Shown: positions 41,645 through 50,141, numbered from the stretch's first letter. The stretch is 64,000 bases of DNA from Gluconobacter cerevisiae (GCF_015244675.1 NZ_JABCQO010000008.1:62001-126000), one strand, 5' to 3'. Made by a program: numbers and translations. Notes: generated by a model from the sequence alone, not told the origin.

Positions 41645-42787
41645 GTGGCTGGCATCCCCATTTCACAGGTGGTCTCTGTCACCCCGAGCGCGCTGACTGC
41701 GGCGGGCGGTGTGGCGTTAATCAATGGCCTGATCATCACCGAAAACGCAGTCGTTCCGGCCGGAACTGTGGTCGCATACACGACAGCAGCAGCCGTTTCG
41801 ACCGCGTTCGGCGCGACCTCCACGGAGGCGCAGATGGCAGCCGTGTATTTCAGCGGCTACACCGGTGCGAACGAAACGCCGAGCAAGCTGTATTTTGCAG
41901 GCTTCGCGTCCGGTACAGCCTTCCCCGGTTATCTTACCACGCTGATCGGCACGACGCAGGACTTTGCAGGTTTCACGACAGCTTTCGAACCTACGCTGAC
42001 TGATAAGCAGGCCATCGCAACATGGGTGAGCGAACAGGCTGACCGGTTCTGGTATGCGGCCTGGGACACGGATGCGCAGGCGACCACGCAGAACAGCGAA
42101 ACGGCTTTTGGCGTCTGGTTGACAGCGCAGAGCCTCGACGGCACGAGCGTGTTCTACAAAGATCCGCTTGTCGCGGCTGGCGCGCTTGGCTGGATGGCAT
42201 CGCTGGACTTCGACGCCACAGACGGACGCAAGAACCTGTTCGGCTGCCAGTTCTCCGGCGTCTCGGCCACCGTCACGGATGGTGCGACCGCTAGCGTTCT
42301 CGCGGCTAACGGTTATTCCTTCTACGGCATGCACGCGAACGGTCTGGGCCGCTTCACCTTCCTGCGCGGCGGAATGGTTTCGGGTCAGTTCAAGTGGGCT
42401 GACAGCTACATCAACCAGATCTGGCTGAATGCGTCGTTCCAGTCGGCCATGCTTACACTGCTGCTCTCTGCGGGGAGTATTCCCTACAATACGCAGGGCG
42501 ATGCGCTGATCTCGGCAGCAGCTCAGGATACCATCAATCAAGCTCTCGCCTTTGGAGCCATCCGCGCAGGCGTCACACTCACGACTGCTGAAGCGCAGGA
42601 GGTCAACAATTCGGCCGGCCTGACGATCTCCGACACGCTCCAGACACGCGGCTGGTACTTCCAGCCCAACGCTTCGACGGCACCTGCCTCGGACCGCGTG
42701 GCCCGAACCTCGCCCCCCTGCAAGTTCTGGTACACCGATGGCCAGTCCGTGCAGTCCGTCAACCTTGCTTCCGTTGAGGTTCAGTAA
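41645..42787 (+). CDS. Tail sheath protein (DUF3383)
   Basis: 380 residues from a GTG. DUF3383 pattern: ISQVVSVTPSALTAAGGVAL, then LINGLIITENAVVPAGTV, STEAQMAAVYFSGYTGANET PSKLYFAGF, and the C-terminal WYFQPNASTAPASDR with KFWYTDGQSVQSV. DUF3383 proteins are sheath-like in myoviruses, so this prophage makes a contractile tail. Confidence 0.88.
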   Translation: MAGIPISQVVSVTPSALTAAGGVALINGLIITENAVVPAGTVVAYTTAAAVSTAFGATSTEAQMAAVYFSGYTGANETPSKLYFAGFASGTAFPGYLTTLIGTTQDFAGFTTAFEPTLTDKQAIATWVSEQADRFWYAAWDTDAQATTQNSETAFGVWLTAQSLDGTSVFYKDPLVAAGALGWMASLDFDATDGRKNLFGCQFSGVSATVTDGATASVLAANGYSFYGMHANGLGRFTFLRGGMVSGQFKWADSYINQIWLNASFQSAMLTLLLSAGSIPYNTQGDALISAAAQDTINQALAFGAIRAGVTLTTAEAQEVNNSAGLTISDTLQTRGWYFQPNASTAPASDRVARTSPPCKFWYTDGQSVQSVNLASVEVQ

Positions 42788-43224
42788 TGGCCGGAAACTT
42801 CATTACGTCAGCCAATGGTATCATGACGCTGACGATCGCCTCTCTTTTTGATGCGCCGATCACGCTCCAGAATTGGGGATCAGATCGAGCGTGGGAGCAG
42901 GAAGCCGTTGAGATGCTGGAATCTCAGATGTCGATTGATGGCGTTCTGAACCGCGGCTACATTCCGCGCCCGGTCAATCAGACGCTTACCTTCTCAGCCG
43001 CCTCTCCATCTATCGTCTATCTTGAGGCAATCTGGACGGCGCAGCAGTCAACCATGACAGCCATTTCCCTTGGTGCTGAACTGACCATTCCGTCCACCAA
43101 ACGGAAATACACGTTTACGAATGGCGCCATGATGACGGGTAGCGTTGCTCCGAATGGTGGCACGGTCCTTGAGGCGCGGGCATTCACCTTCCAGTGGGAA
43201 AAAGTCTTCCCGGCGGGGATCTGA
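42787..43224 (+). CDS. Tail tube protein
   Basis: 145 residues, directly after the sheath: LTIASLFDAPITLQNWGSD, then VLNRGYIPRPVNQTLTFSAA and TNGAMMTGSVAPNGGTVLEA. A single beta-sandwich, consistent with the inner tube of contractile tails. Overlaps the sheath stop by one base. Confidence 0.82.
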   Translation: MAGNFITSANGIMTLTIASLFDAPITLQNWGSDRAWEQEAVEMLESQMSIDGVLNRGYIPRPVNQTLTFSAASPSIVYLEAIWTAQQSTMTAISLGAELTIPSTKRKYTFTNGAMMTGSVAPNGGTVLEARAFTFQWEKVFPAGI

Positions 43225-43225
43225 C

Positions 43226-43702
43226 ATGAAGTCGATTGAATGGAGCCCCGCATCTGGTACGGACGTGGGCAAGCGGTTCATTATCACCCGTATGTCTGCT
43301 TTCGCAGCTGACAAGTGGGCGCGCCACCTTTCAAAAGCGGTGATCCAGAGCACGAACAAAATGTCTGAAGCCATGCTGGACCAGGCTGTCCGGCGGGCAA
43401 TGGAAGAAGGCATCCTCGGCATCGCCTCCATGTCCATGACCATCTTCGCCAACATTGACGATGAGGCGTGTGACAAGGCGTTCGATGCACTCCTCTCCTG
43501 CGTGCAGATCGTGCGAATGGAAGGGATGATGCCCGTCAATCTGACAGACGCGGACATTTCAGACCCCCAGACCCTGACCGACCTGCGCTCGGAGGCATTC
43601 AATCTCCACGTGGGTTTTTTCAAAGCCGCGATCTTCCAGAGTTCCCCGCTCGCGGCATCCTTAATCCGGGCAGTCAGCCCAGTAAGTCCACCAGCCCCGT
43701 AA
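43226..43702 (+). CDS. Tail assembly chaperone, short form
   Basis: 158 residues: RFIITRMSAFAADKWARHLS, AMLDQAVRRAMEEGILGIAS and DLRSEAFNLHVGFF. It occupies the chaperone slot between the tube and tape-measure genes. At GGT TTT TTC (43613-43621) a slippery site with a downstream stem-loop allows a -1 shift to make a longer form. In normal decoding it ends at 43702. Confidence 0.8.
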   Translation: MKSIEWSPASGTDVGKRFIITRMSAFAADKWARHLSKAVIQSTNKMSEAMLDQAVRRAMEEGILGIASMSMTIFANIDDEACDKAFDALLSCVQIVRMEGMMPVNLTDADISDPQTLTDLRSEAFNLHVGFFKAAIFQSSPLAASLIRAVSPVSPPAP

Positions 43703-43836
43703 ACCTCTCGCGGATCATGGCAACGGTTATCGGGGAGCGGATAGCGACACTCCATGAGCTGATGACCGTCTACGACAGCGAGGACATGCTCCTGATGTGG
43801 GAAGCGGCCATGGTCACAGCTTACAACAAGGGTTAG
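43226..43836 (+). CDS. Tail assembly chaperone, long form by -1 frameshift
   Basis: If the ribosome slips back one base at T-TTT-TTC (43615-43621), the protein continues as QSRDLPEFPARGILNPGS, then TSPVNLSRIMATVIGERIATL and HELMTVYDSEDMLLMWEAAM to the TAG at 43834-43836, giving about 203 residues. The second part is protein-like and has no good independent start except an internal ATG at 43717 without a ribosome site. This copies the G/GT arrangement of lambda and most tailed phages. The long form would bind the tape measure. Confidence 0.72.
43615..43656 (+). promoter_or_regulatory. Programmed -1 frameshift signal
   Basis: Slippery heptamer TTTTTTC (43615-43621, read as GGT TTT TTC) is followed after 3 nt by a perfect 7-bp stem: GCCGCGA (43625-43631) pairs with TCGCGGC (43650-43656) around an 18-nt loop. 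The pieces match the classic X-XXY-YYZ site plus stimulator. Confidence 0.75.
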
Positions 43837-43843
43837 GGCCAGC

Positions 43844-45676
43844 ATGGCGAACGTCATAGACAGCCTGGTCATTCAGCTTGGCCTTGATGGTCGAGGTGTC
43901 GCCAAGGGCGCGCAGCAGGCATCCAAGAGCCTCGATCAGGTCGAGCGCAGCGCCAGCAAGACGCAAGGGGCCCTGGCAGAAAGCGGAAAAGCTGCGGCGG
44001 ACGGGTTCTCCCGCGCCCGCACGGAAGCCCTCGCCCTGCTGGCTGTCTTCACCGGCGGCCGGACGCTCAAGGCCTTCACGTCAGAAATCACCCGCTCCAA
44101 TGCCGAACTCGGCTACATGGCGCAGCGGCTCGATATGGACCCGCGCAAGCTGTACCAGATGCAGCGTGCAGTCATGGCCGTGGGTGGGTCAGCGCAAGAG
44201 GTCGGAGCGTCCTTTCAAGCAATGCAGCAAATGATGGTGGACCCGGCTCAGGCGGGGAACATGCAAAGGATCATGAGCCAGCTTGGGGTGACGGATTATG
44301 CTGACGCACACGGTCATATCCGGGAAGATATTCTCAAACGCCTGAACCGTTCCACGCAGGGCATGGATCAGGGCGTCAAGAACAGCCTTCTGTCTCAACT
44401 GGGCATCGGCCAGGGCGAGATTAATCTGATCGACCAGACTACTGCGGCCTTTGACAAGTTGCAGGGCCAGTTCAAAAACGCAGGCCCTACACCTGACCAG
44501 ATCCGGGATAGTCAGCAGCTTCTGAAGGACTGGGTGGACCTGACCACTACAACGGAAGGTCTGGGACGCGCGATTCTCGGAGACCTGACCCCGGCCATCG
44601 ACGGTGTGGTAACGAAAATCACCGCGTGGGAGAAAGAGAACCCGGACCTTGCCAAACATATCGGTGAGATCACACTTGGCGTTGTTGCTCTTGGGACGGC
44701 GCTCGGGGCGGTAGGTACTGCCGTCACCGGCATTATGGCAATCCGGGGCATCAAGGCCCTGCTTATGGGCGGCGCCAATATCGAAGCCCTACGGAGCGCG
44801 GCTTGCGGATGCGAGTGCAAGGGCGGGGCAGAAGGGGCCGCCAAGGAGGCAGCGGAGGAAGCTCCCAGACGTGCCGGGCAGGCAACCGAAGCCGAGCGCA
44901 TGGGCGGCGGAAAGCTCTCTCCGTATCTGGCAGAAGGCACAGACGCGGCTGGAACCGGGCTCACGTTGGGCCGGGCCGCGCTTTTCGCAACGCGCCTGAC
45001 TGGCTGGGGTGCGGTAGGATATGCCGCTCTCCACGCAGACGGCCTGAACAAGGGCGAGAGCACAGCCGTGGATCGCCTTCGGGCGCGGGGGGCTTTCGGT
45101 CCTGATCCTTTCGGCGCTTACGCCAAGAGCGTGGCCGGGATCGAGGGCGCACGCTATGACCAGATGGGCGGCGCGGGTGGCAAGTACGCCGGGAAGTACC
45201 AGATGGGTGCCGAGGCCATTCAGGATGCGGCCCGACGCCTGCATGAGGCTGTCCCGACGCAGGACCAGTTCCTCCATGATCTTGCCATGCAGGAGCGGTT
45301 CTTCAAGGCGTACACGGAGCAGAACGCGGCCGTACTCAACTCCAAGAGCGCAGATTTCCGCAACGCCTCACTGACACGCCAGTATGCCATTCTTGCCTAT
45401 GCTCACAACCAGGGCGCGGGCGGGGCGCTGAACTGGATGAAGACCGGCCAGGTCGGGCACGATGCATTCGGCACGGCCGGGACCCGTTACTCCGATGCTG
45501 CAACGGCGGCCGTCGCGGCGCAAAGCGCGACCGGGAACGTCACGCACACGACGGAAGTCCATGTGGGTGACGTCCATATCCACGCGAACACGGACAACCC
45601 GCAGCAACTCGCGCGCGACTTCCACCAGGAACTTCGCCGCACCCTCCCGCTCATCAATGCGCAAGGACAGGCCTGA
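43844..45676 (+). CDS. Tail tape-measure protein with lysozyme-like domain
   Basis: 610 residues. The N-terminal tape measure has VIDSLVIQLGLDGRGVAKGAQ and long helices, with hydrophobic segments in the middle (GVVALGTALGAVGTAVTGIM). The C-terminal part is a peptidoglycan-hydrolase domain: AYAKSVAGIEGARYDQMGGA, then KYAGKYQMGAEAIQDAARRL and YAILAYAHNQGAGGAL; the Glu in GIEGARY is the likely catalytic acid. It sets tail length and would open the cell wall during entry. Short for a myovirus tape measure, so the tail is probably modest in length. Confidence 0.87.
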   Translation: MANVIDSLVIQLGLDGRGVAKGAQQASKSLDQVERSASKTQGALAESGKAAADGFSRARTEALALLAVFTGGRTLKAFTSEITRSNAELGYMAQRLDMDPRKLYQMQRAVMAVGGSAQEVGASFQAMQQMMVDPAQAGNMQRIMSQLGVTDYADAHGHIREDILKRLNRSTQGMDQGVKNSLLSQLGIGQGEINLIDQTTAAFDKLQGQFKNAGPTPDQIRDSQQLLKDWVDLTTTTEGLGRAILGDLTPAIDGVVTKITAWEKENPDLAKHIGEITLGVVALGTALGAVGTAVTGIMAIRGIKALLMGGANIEALRSAACGCECKGGAEGAAKEAAEEAPRRAGQATEAERMGGGKLSPYLAEGTDAAGTGLTLGRAALFATRLTGWGAVGYAALHADGLNKGESTAVDRLRARGAFGPDPFGAYAKSVAGIEGARYDQMGGAGGKYAGKYQMGAEAIQDAARRLHEAVPTQDQFLHDLAMQERFFKAYTEQNAAVLNSKSADFRNASLTRQYAILAYAHNQGAGGALNWMKTGQVGHDAFGTAGTRYSDAATAAVAAQSATGNVTHTTEVHVGDVHIHANTDNPQQLARDFHQELRRTLPLINAQGQA

Positions 45677-46398
45677 TGGCATTCCCAAACGTCACGATGC
45701 CGTCCGTCTGGGATATCCCGGTCGCGGCTGGCGTCCCTGCCCTTCTGGGCCAATCCATCAGCGCGGGCGTGGATGCTTCGGCCTCTACCGCCCTCGCGGG
45801 CGTGGTGGAGAATTACATCACCTCGCAGGCCGCGAAGCAGTGGGGAATATTTGATTCCACGAACACGCAGCTTCTGACGTCCGGGCGCGTGATGGGGATC
45901 GAGTACGAGAACAGTTACATGGTCTCGGATGCCCCACTGGAAGGCGGCGCTTTCGCGTCCTACAACAAGGTGAAGGTGCCGTATAATGCTCGGGTCATCA
46001 TGGTGTGTGACGGATCTGAAACCGGCTCAGATGGGCTTCTGTCCGCCATTACAAAGCTGATCCCCAATCTGTCGGGCGCGACAGGCCAACACGTCAGGGC
46101 GTCGTTCCTGTCCACGCTTGAAAGCCTTTGCGCGGACACGAACCTCTATTCCGTGGTGACGCCAGAGTTCACGGCGGTGAACGCCAATATCCTTGGCTAT
46201 CGCTGGCGGCGCGAGAGTCGGAGCGGTGTGACCATGCTCATGGCGGAAATCATGATCCGGCAGATCCGGAACACTGGCACGGCAGCCTATACGAACACAG
46301 CCCAGCCCCAGGGCGAGCAGGCCGTCCAGAACGGTACAGTCCAGACCACCACGCCTACCCTGCCCGTTCAAACCTCTGTTCTGGGGGTTACGCTGTGA
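45676..46398 (+). CDS. Baseplate-proximal tail protein
   Basis: 240 residues. It contains VMGIEYENSYMVSDAPLEGG AFASYNKV and ARVIMVCDGSETG and ends with repeated QT/PT. It fits the small baseplate hub protein of DUF3383-type phages (between tape measure and baseplate plug). Overlaps neighbours on both sides. Confidence 0.72.
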   Translation: MAFPNVTMPSVWDIPVAAGVPALLGQSISAGVDASASTALAGVVENYITSQAAKQWGIFDSTNTQLLTSGRVMGIEYENSYMVSDAPLEGGAFASYNKVKVPYNARVIMVCDGSETGSDGLLSAITKLIPNLSGATGQHVRASFLSTLESLCADTNLYSVVTPEFTAVNANILGYRWRRESRSGVTMLMAEIMIRQIRNTGTAAYTNTAQPQGEQAVQNGTVQTTTPTLPVQTSVLGVTL

Positions 46399-46697
46399 AC
46401 GTCGTTCAGATCCCCCTCGCAGCCACAGCGAGCCAGACCCTCAACGTCGTCCTGAACCAGCAGCTTGTCCGCTTGGACGTCTATCAGCGTTCCACCGGCC
46501 TTTACCTGAACGTCTGGTTGAATGACGTGCAGGTCGTGGCCGGGGCCATCTGCCAGAACCTGAACCCCGTGGTCCATGCGGAGTATCTGGGGATCGGCGG
46601 TGATTTCGTGTTCGTAGATACGCAGGGCAGCGATGATCCGGCCTATGACGGACTGGGCGGCCGGTATGTGCTGACTTTTATGGCGACCGGGACCTGA
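46395..46697 (+). CDS. Baseplate plug protein
   Basis: 100 residues from GTG 46395 overlapping the previous stop. NVVQIPLAATASQTLNVVLN, then YLNVWLNDVQVVAGAICQNL and GIGGDFVFVDTQGSDDPAYD with LGGRYVLTFMA; this matches phage baseplate plug proteins. The next baseplate gene is 4.6 kb away, beyond an accessory island. Confidence 0.8.
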   Translation: MNVVQIPLAATASQTLNVVLNQQLVRLDVYQRSTGLYLNVWLNDVQVVAGAICQNLNPVVHAEYLGIGGDFVFVDTQGSDDPAYDGLGGRYVLTFMATGT

Positions 46698-46732
46698 GCA
46701 CAACACCCGCCCCGGAGTCCGGTCAAACAGGC

Positions 46733-47026
46733 TCAGGCTCTCCGCAACGCCTCGTTGATGCGGGTCTGCCAACCCGGCCCGGTGCTCTTGAACTTCTCTA
46801 GAACGTCCTGATCCAGTCGGAGCGAGACAGAGCGCTTCGTGGCAGCCTTCTGAGGACCGCGAACGCGCCTCGCCTTTGCCAGCGCCGGAGCGACTTCAAC
46901 TGCCGGTCTCATGGCCTGAAAGTCAGCCTCAGTCAGTTCAGGGTTATCGCTATCGAGTGCAATGCCCTGATTGATCCGGGCATCTTCCTCGTCAGTCGGC
47001 ATGATGATGTTAGTCTTGCTAGACAT
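46733..47026 (-). CDS. brnA: BrnA-type antitoxin
   Basis: 97 residues: IIMPTDEEDARINQGIALD, then NPELTEADFQAMRPA and RSVSLRLDQDVLEKFKSTGP GWQTRINEALRRA, the ribbon-helix-helix tail of BrnA. Its start overlaps the BrnT stop. BrnA neutralises BrnT and represses the operon. Confidence 0.87.
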   Translation of the reverse strand: MSSKTNIIMPTDEEDARINQGIALDSDNPELTEADFQAMRPAVEVAPALAKARRVRGPQKAATKRSVSLRLDQDVLEKFKSTGPGWQTRINEALRRA

Positions 47027-47273
47027 AGAGCAATACCTCCCGTTTATTCGCTTTCCGTAAGCTGATGATCCGAACGATCCGGGTTTCAATACTGTACACC
47101 AGCACATGAAGACGGTCGCCGATGGGGCCGATCGCAACAAGGCGCGGTTCGTTCGATGAGTGACTGGCCCTGATGAAAGCCGCGTCCCATTCAAAGCCTT
47201 CAGCGATAACGAAATCAACGCCGTGCTTCTCAATGTTGCTCAGGCGCTTCGTTTCGTCCCAGTCGTATCTCAT
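47019..47273 (-). CDS. brnT: BrnT-type RNase toxin
   Basis: 84 residues with the BrnT signature: YDWDETKRLSNIEKHGVDF, then RLVAIGPIGDRLHVLVYS and RIISLRKANKREVLLYV. BrnT is a RelE-fold ribonuclease that halts translation under stress. Together with BrnA it forms a type II system carried in the baseplate island. Confidence 0.9.
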   Translation of the reverse strand: MRYDWDETKRLSNIEKHGVDFVIAEGFEWDAAFIRASHSSNEPRLVAIGPIGDRLHVLVYSIETRIVRIISLRKANKREVLLYV

Positions 47274-47332
47274 GGTTTATTGTATATACGGATAGACTGG
47301 TGGCGTCAATCTAATTGTAGGTACTATTTGAG

Positions 47333-47360
47333 GGGATGGCGGTTTTTGCCGCCCCTCCCC
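47333..47360 (-). terminator. Possible terminator between lipoprotein and BrnT genes
   Basis: GGCGG-TTTTT-GCCGCC hairpin with GGGG/CCCC flanks, no strong T-run. Placed after the lipoprotein stop at 47394. Confidence 0.35.
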
Positions 47361-47393
47361 GATATGGTTGAGGCATGTCAAATCGGTGGTAAA

Positions 47394-48245
47394 TTAAGGA
47401 AGATATTTAATGACAGAAAGACTTGGAGCAACAATCTGACTACCCGTTATCGAGGTGTATGTCGTCGGAATTCCGCCCATCATTACGGCAGCAGCTCCAT
47501 AATGAAGGTGCCCACTTGGATCTGTCACAAAGGTCGCGAACGTCTGATTTACATTGGGCATAGTGTCTACAATCAAAACCGTATTTGTGCTTATCCATTG
47601 CGGCTGCCCCCATCGAGCCGCTATATTTGCCACATAGCATTTATTTTCAGTAAGATAAGGATCTTGAAAGGCAAGCATTATTGGCACGGTTACGGGTACG
47701 CCGTGGCAGCGGGCAATGATACCTTGGCCATAGGTGTTAATGCCCTCTTGATAGCGTTCTTGTTCTTCTTTTTTGCGCATATCGGAATATACTAATTCCG
47801 CGGACTGCCCTTGATGGATTTTTTCGGCAATTTTCAAGATTTCGTTACGCTGAATTCCTGAATTCTCGCTTTTGGCCGTCCGAAGATCGGATAGAGAAAC
47901 TTTGTTCTGTGCAATTTCTGTAAATATATATTTGTAATCGCTCGCAAGGGCTGATGTCGGAGTGGGTGAATTGTCCATAATTTGACCGACAATTGACACT
48001 TCTTCAGCGGTAGTCGCGCCGTTCTGGCGGAACATATTGGCGTCATTTGGGCTGTACCCCAGGTCATGCCACTGTCGTGCGTCGTGATAGGTGAAGCCTG
48101 CGACTTTCCACTCTTCCGGTGAATGGTAATAGGAATCAGACGTATCTTCTTGCGGCCACTGGCTCCATTCGTCGGGCTTGCTGGTATCTAGTTCAGCACA
48201 TCCTGACAGCACTAACGCCGCCATAACGCAAAGACACTTCTTCAT
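47394..48245 (-). CDS. Lipoprotein moron of unknown function
   Basis: 283 residues. Start ATG 48245 gives the lipoprotein signal MKKCLCVMAALVLSGCAEL with lipobox LSGC. The mature part has WKVAGFTYHDARQWHDLGYS PNDANMFRQNG, a motif-like repeat of W/GF/G-Y-xx-A, and GQPQWISTNTVLIVDTMPN near the end. AT-richer than the phage core. It shares a 30-bp leader block with the secreted moron at 61389. Lipoproteins expressed from prophages often change surface properties or exclude other phages; no direct evidence here. Confidence 0.75.
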   Translation of the reverse strand: MKKCLCVMAALVLSGCAELDTSKPDEWSQWPQEDTSDSYYHSPEEWKVAGFTYHDARQWHDLGYSPNDANMFRQNGATTAEEVSIVGQIMDNSPTPTSALASDYKYIFTEIAQNKVSLSDLRTAKSENSGIQRNEILKIAEKIHQGQSAELVYSDMRKKEEQERYQEGINTYGQGIIARCHGVPVTVPIMLAFQDPYLTENKCYVANIAARWGQPQWISTNTVLIVDTMPNVNQTFATFVTDPSGHLHYGAAAVMMGGIPTTYTSITGSQIVAPSLSVIKYLP

Positions 48246-48250
48246 CCACC

Positions 48251-48280
48251 CCTCCATTCACACTCCGTAACATGCCGGAG
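48251..48280 (-). promoter_or_regulatory. Shared leader block of two secreted morons (copy 1)
   Basis: CCTCCATTCACACTCCGT then AACATGCCGGAG. It matches 61961-61990 at 24 of 30 positions, including the last 12 bases, and lies just upstream of the lipoprotein start; the CCTCC is its ribosome site read on the minus strand. Confidence 0.55.
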
Positions 48281-48300
48281 TTTGGGGTGGAGGGGGAGTC

Positions 48301-48684
48301 CTATTGATCGTCAGAAGCGGCGCGAATTTTCTCAAGGCGTCGCTCAAGTTGCGTTAGACGCATCTCTGAGATCTCAACGGCGTCTTTCGCCGACTGATCA
48401 TCTGGATGATCTTCAAGCCAGATCAGGGCTTCTTCATACATCCCACGCTCTAAAAACAGAGCGTCTTCGATTTGCTGCTCTTCACTGGGGCCGGTGCGCA
48501 CCGCTGTGGCGAAGGCGTCGCTTTCTTCAGTGATGATGTCATACATGGGGTCATTGAACGTTCTTGCGAGCCGTTCATTTATCTCGGCGGTCATAGAATG
48601 GCCGCGCTTTTCCGCCGCCTCTGCCACCTGCCGTTTCAGTGCTTCGGGTATCCGGAGTCGGAAATGAAGATCTTCTCGTGCCAT
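48301..48684 (-). CDS. Arc-family RHH repressor (module 2, leftward)
   Basis: 127 residues from ATG 48684. MAREDLHFRLRIPEALKRQV then AEAAEKRGHSMTAEINERLA is an Arc ribbon-helix-helix. The acidic helical tail (EISEMRLTQLERRLEKIRAA) is unusually long and may dimerise or bind a partner. Divergent from the small RHH gene at 48786 with shared sites between. Confidence 0.78.
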   Translation of the reverse strand: MAREDLHFRLRIPEALKRQVAEAAEKRGHSMTAEINERLARTFNDPMYDIITEESDAFATAVRTGPSEEQQIEDALFLERGMYEEALIWLEDHPDDQSAKDAVEISEMRLTQLERRLEKIRAASDDQ

Positions 48685-48695
48685 GCCCCACACGA

Positions 48696-48776
48696 TGCCA
48701 CACATTTCGCTTGACCGATATGCCGCACGCCTGATAGCGGTGTGTCTGCCACACCAAATGACACACGGGTGTGGCA
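48696..48776. promoter_or_regulatory. RHH operators of module 2 (TGCCACAC boxes)
   Basis: TGCCACAC at 48696-48703 and 48747-48754, and the inverse GTGTGGCA at 48769-48776. The middle one is part of a palindrome GGTGTGTCTGCCACACC (48739-48755). They fill the divergent promoter of the two RHH genes and differ completely from the TACCAAWTTGGTA sites of module 1. Confidence 0.65.
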
Positions 48777-48785
48777 GGAGGTAAA

Positions 48786-48992
48786 ATGCAAGTTCGAGAA
48801 TGGTCGCAGTTCAGGATGAGGCTCCCGCCTGATCTGCATATGGCCCTGAAGCTGAGCGCCGTCAGGAACCGCAGAACACTCAATGCGGAGTTCGTGTTTG
48901 CCCTCGAAGGCTACGCAGCAACAATTTCGGAAACAGAAAAGGCGTCGGACCAGCCTGCAAGCAATCCCGACGCCTCAACCACCACCCTCTGA
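48786..48992 (+). CDS. Small Arc-family RHH protein (module 2, rightward)
   Basis: 68 residues from ATG 48786 (AGGAGG upstream): WSQFRMRLPPDLHMALKLSA then VRNRRTLNAEFVFALEGYAA. A complete ribbon-helix-helix with an acidic Ser/Asp tail. First gene of the rightward antirepressor operon. Confidence 0.78.
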   Translation: MQVREWSQFRMRLPPDLHMALKLSAVRNRRTLNAEFVFALEGYAATISETEKASDQPASNPDASTTTL

Positions 48993-49005
48993 AAAGGAAA
49001 TGGCC

Positions 49006-49257
49006 ATGAGCCACATTATCACATTGGGCATCACGCCCGCAATGATTCCGGGTATCCGCAAGGCTGCTGAGATCTGCGAGGAATACGGCGAAGAAAATTT
49101 GAGCATCGCTCACGATGACATAAGGCGCGTATGCGCCAAGAAAGAGCGTTCGGAAGCCGATTTCGACCGTTCGGATATGCACGGAGTGCGGTATCATGCC
49201 GGCAAAGAAATGGCGTCCCTTCTGCGCAACCTCATTCGCGAAGGAGATGCAGCATGA
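49006..49257 (+). CDS. Small phage protein before the antirepressor
   Basis: 83 residues from ATG 49006 (AAGGA 8 nt upstream); an ATG at 49000 is possible. SHIITLGITPAMIPGIRKAA EICEEYGEENLSIAHDDI then a helical tail. Its stop overlaps the antirepressor start. Function unknown. Confidence 0.62.
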   Translation: MSHIITLGITPAMIPGIRKAAEICEEYGEENLSIAHDDIRRVCAKKERSEADFDRSDMHGVRYHAGKEMASLLRNLIREGDAA

Positions 49258-50141
49258 GCAATGCAATCATTTCCTTCAATTTTGAGGGTGTGCAGGTTCA
49301 AGCCGTAAACCGAAATGGCGACGCATGGTTTGTCGGTATGGAGGTAACGGCCGCTCTTGGATACGCCGATACCGATCAGGCTATCCGAAACCACTGCAAA
49401 GCCGCAGAAAACCTTAAACCCGTTGAATTGACGGGTTTGGGAATAAGCGCCAAATCGCCGCGCGGACTCAAGCTCATCCCTGAACGCGATTTGTATCGCT
49501 TAGTGATGAATTCCCAGAAGCCGACGGCTATTGCCTTCGAGGAGAAGGTGGTGGGAGAGATCCTTCCTTCCATTCGCAAGACTGGCGGCTACATCGCGGC
49601 AGCTAAGGAAGAGACTCCGGAAGAGTTGGCGCTTCGGGCCGTGACGGTTCTGCAGGCTGCGCTAGAGCGTCAAAGGGAAGAGAGTCGCCTTGAGATCGAA
49701 CGTCAAAAGGCATTGATTGACGAAACCGCCCCCAAGGCTGCGGCACTAGATCGGATCAGTGCGTCAGGCGGCGAGTTTGGTCTGACCGAAACGGCAAAAA
49801 TGATTCAGGTGAAGCCGGGGAAATTCTTTGACTGGCTAGATCAGAACCGTTGCCGGTACAGTAAGGGTAAGGCCAAGATGGCCTATCAAGAGCGCATTGA
49901 TGCCGGATATCTTAAAAACCGGGCGAACCCTTACATCGACGCGAATGGTGAGCCGCAGGTTGGGAATACCATCAAGGTTACAGCCAAGGGGCTGGCATGG
50001 TTCGCCAGAATGGTTCCGGACGCTGAACTTGACCCGGTCTATGCGCACCTTGCGGAGAACGAAGCCAAGACCGGCCTTCGCAATCTGGCTGAAAAGGTCG
50101 GTAAGCCCCCTTTCGCCAAATCCCCGGAGCCAGTGTCATGA
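49254..50141 (+). CDS. Phage antirepressor, BRO-N plus KilAC (module 2)
   Basis: 295 residues from ATG 49254. The N-terminal BRO-N domain: IISFNFEGVQVQAVNRNGDA WFVGMEVTAALGY, then LIPERDLYRLVMNSQKP and GEILPSIRKTGGYIA. A helical linker, then KilAC: AALDRISASGGEFGLTETAK, then MIQVKPGKFFDWLDQNRCR and GNTIKVTAKGLAWFARMV. BRO/KilAC proteins act as antirepressors in lambdoid and P22-like phages. The KilAC part is homologous to, but clearly different from, those in modules 1 and 3. Confidence 0.88.
   Translation: MSNAIISFNFEGVQVQAVNRNGDAWFVGMEVTAALGYADTDQAIRNHCKAAENLKPVELTGLGISAKSPRGLKLIPERDLYRLVMNSQKPTAIAFEEKVVGEILPSIRKTGGYIAAAKEETPEELALRAVTVLQAALERQREESRLEIERQKALIDETAPKAAALDRISASGGEFGLTETAKMIQVKPGKFFDWLDQNRCRYSKGKAKMAYQERIDAGYLKNRANPYIDANGEPQVGNTIKVTAKGLAWFARMVPDAELDPVYAHLAENEAKTGLRNLAEKVGKPPFAKSPEPVS

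Noticed and set aside
41717-42541. 274-codon frame antisense to the sheath gene
   Set aside because: Mirror of a well-identified DUF3383 gene; no protein-like motifs.
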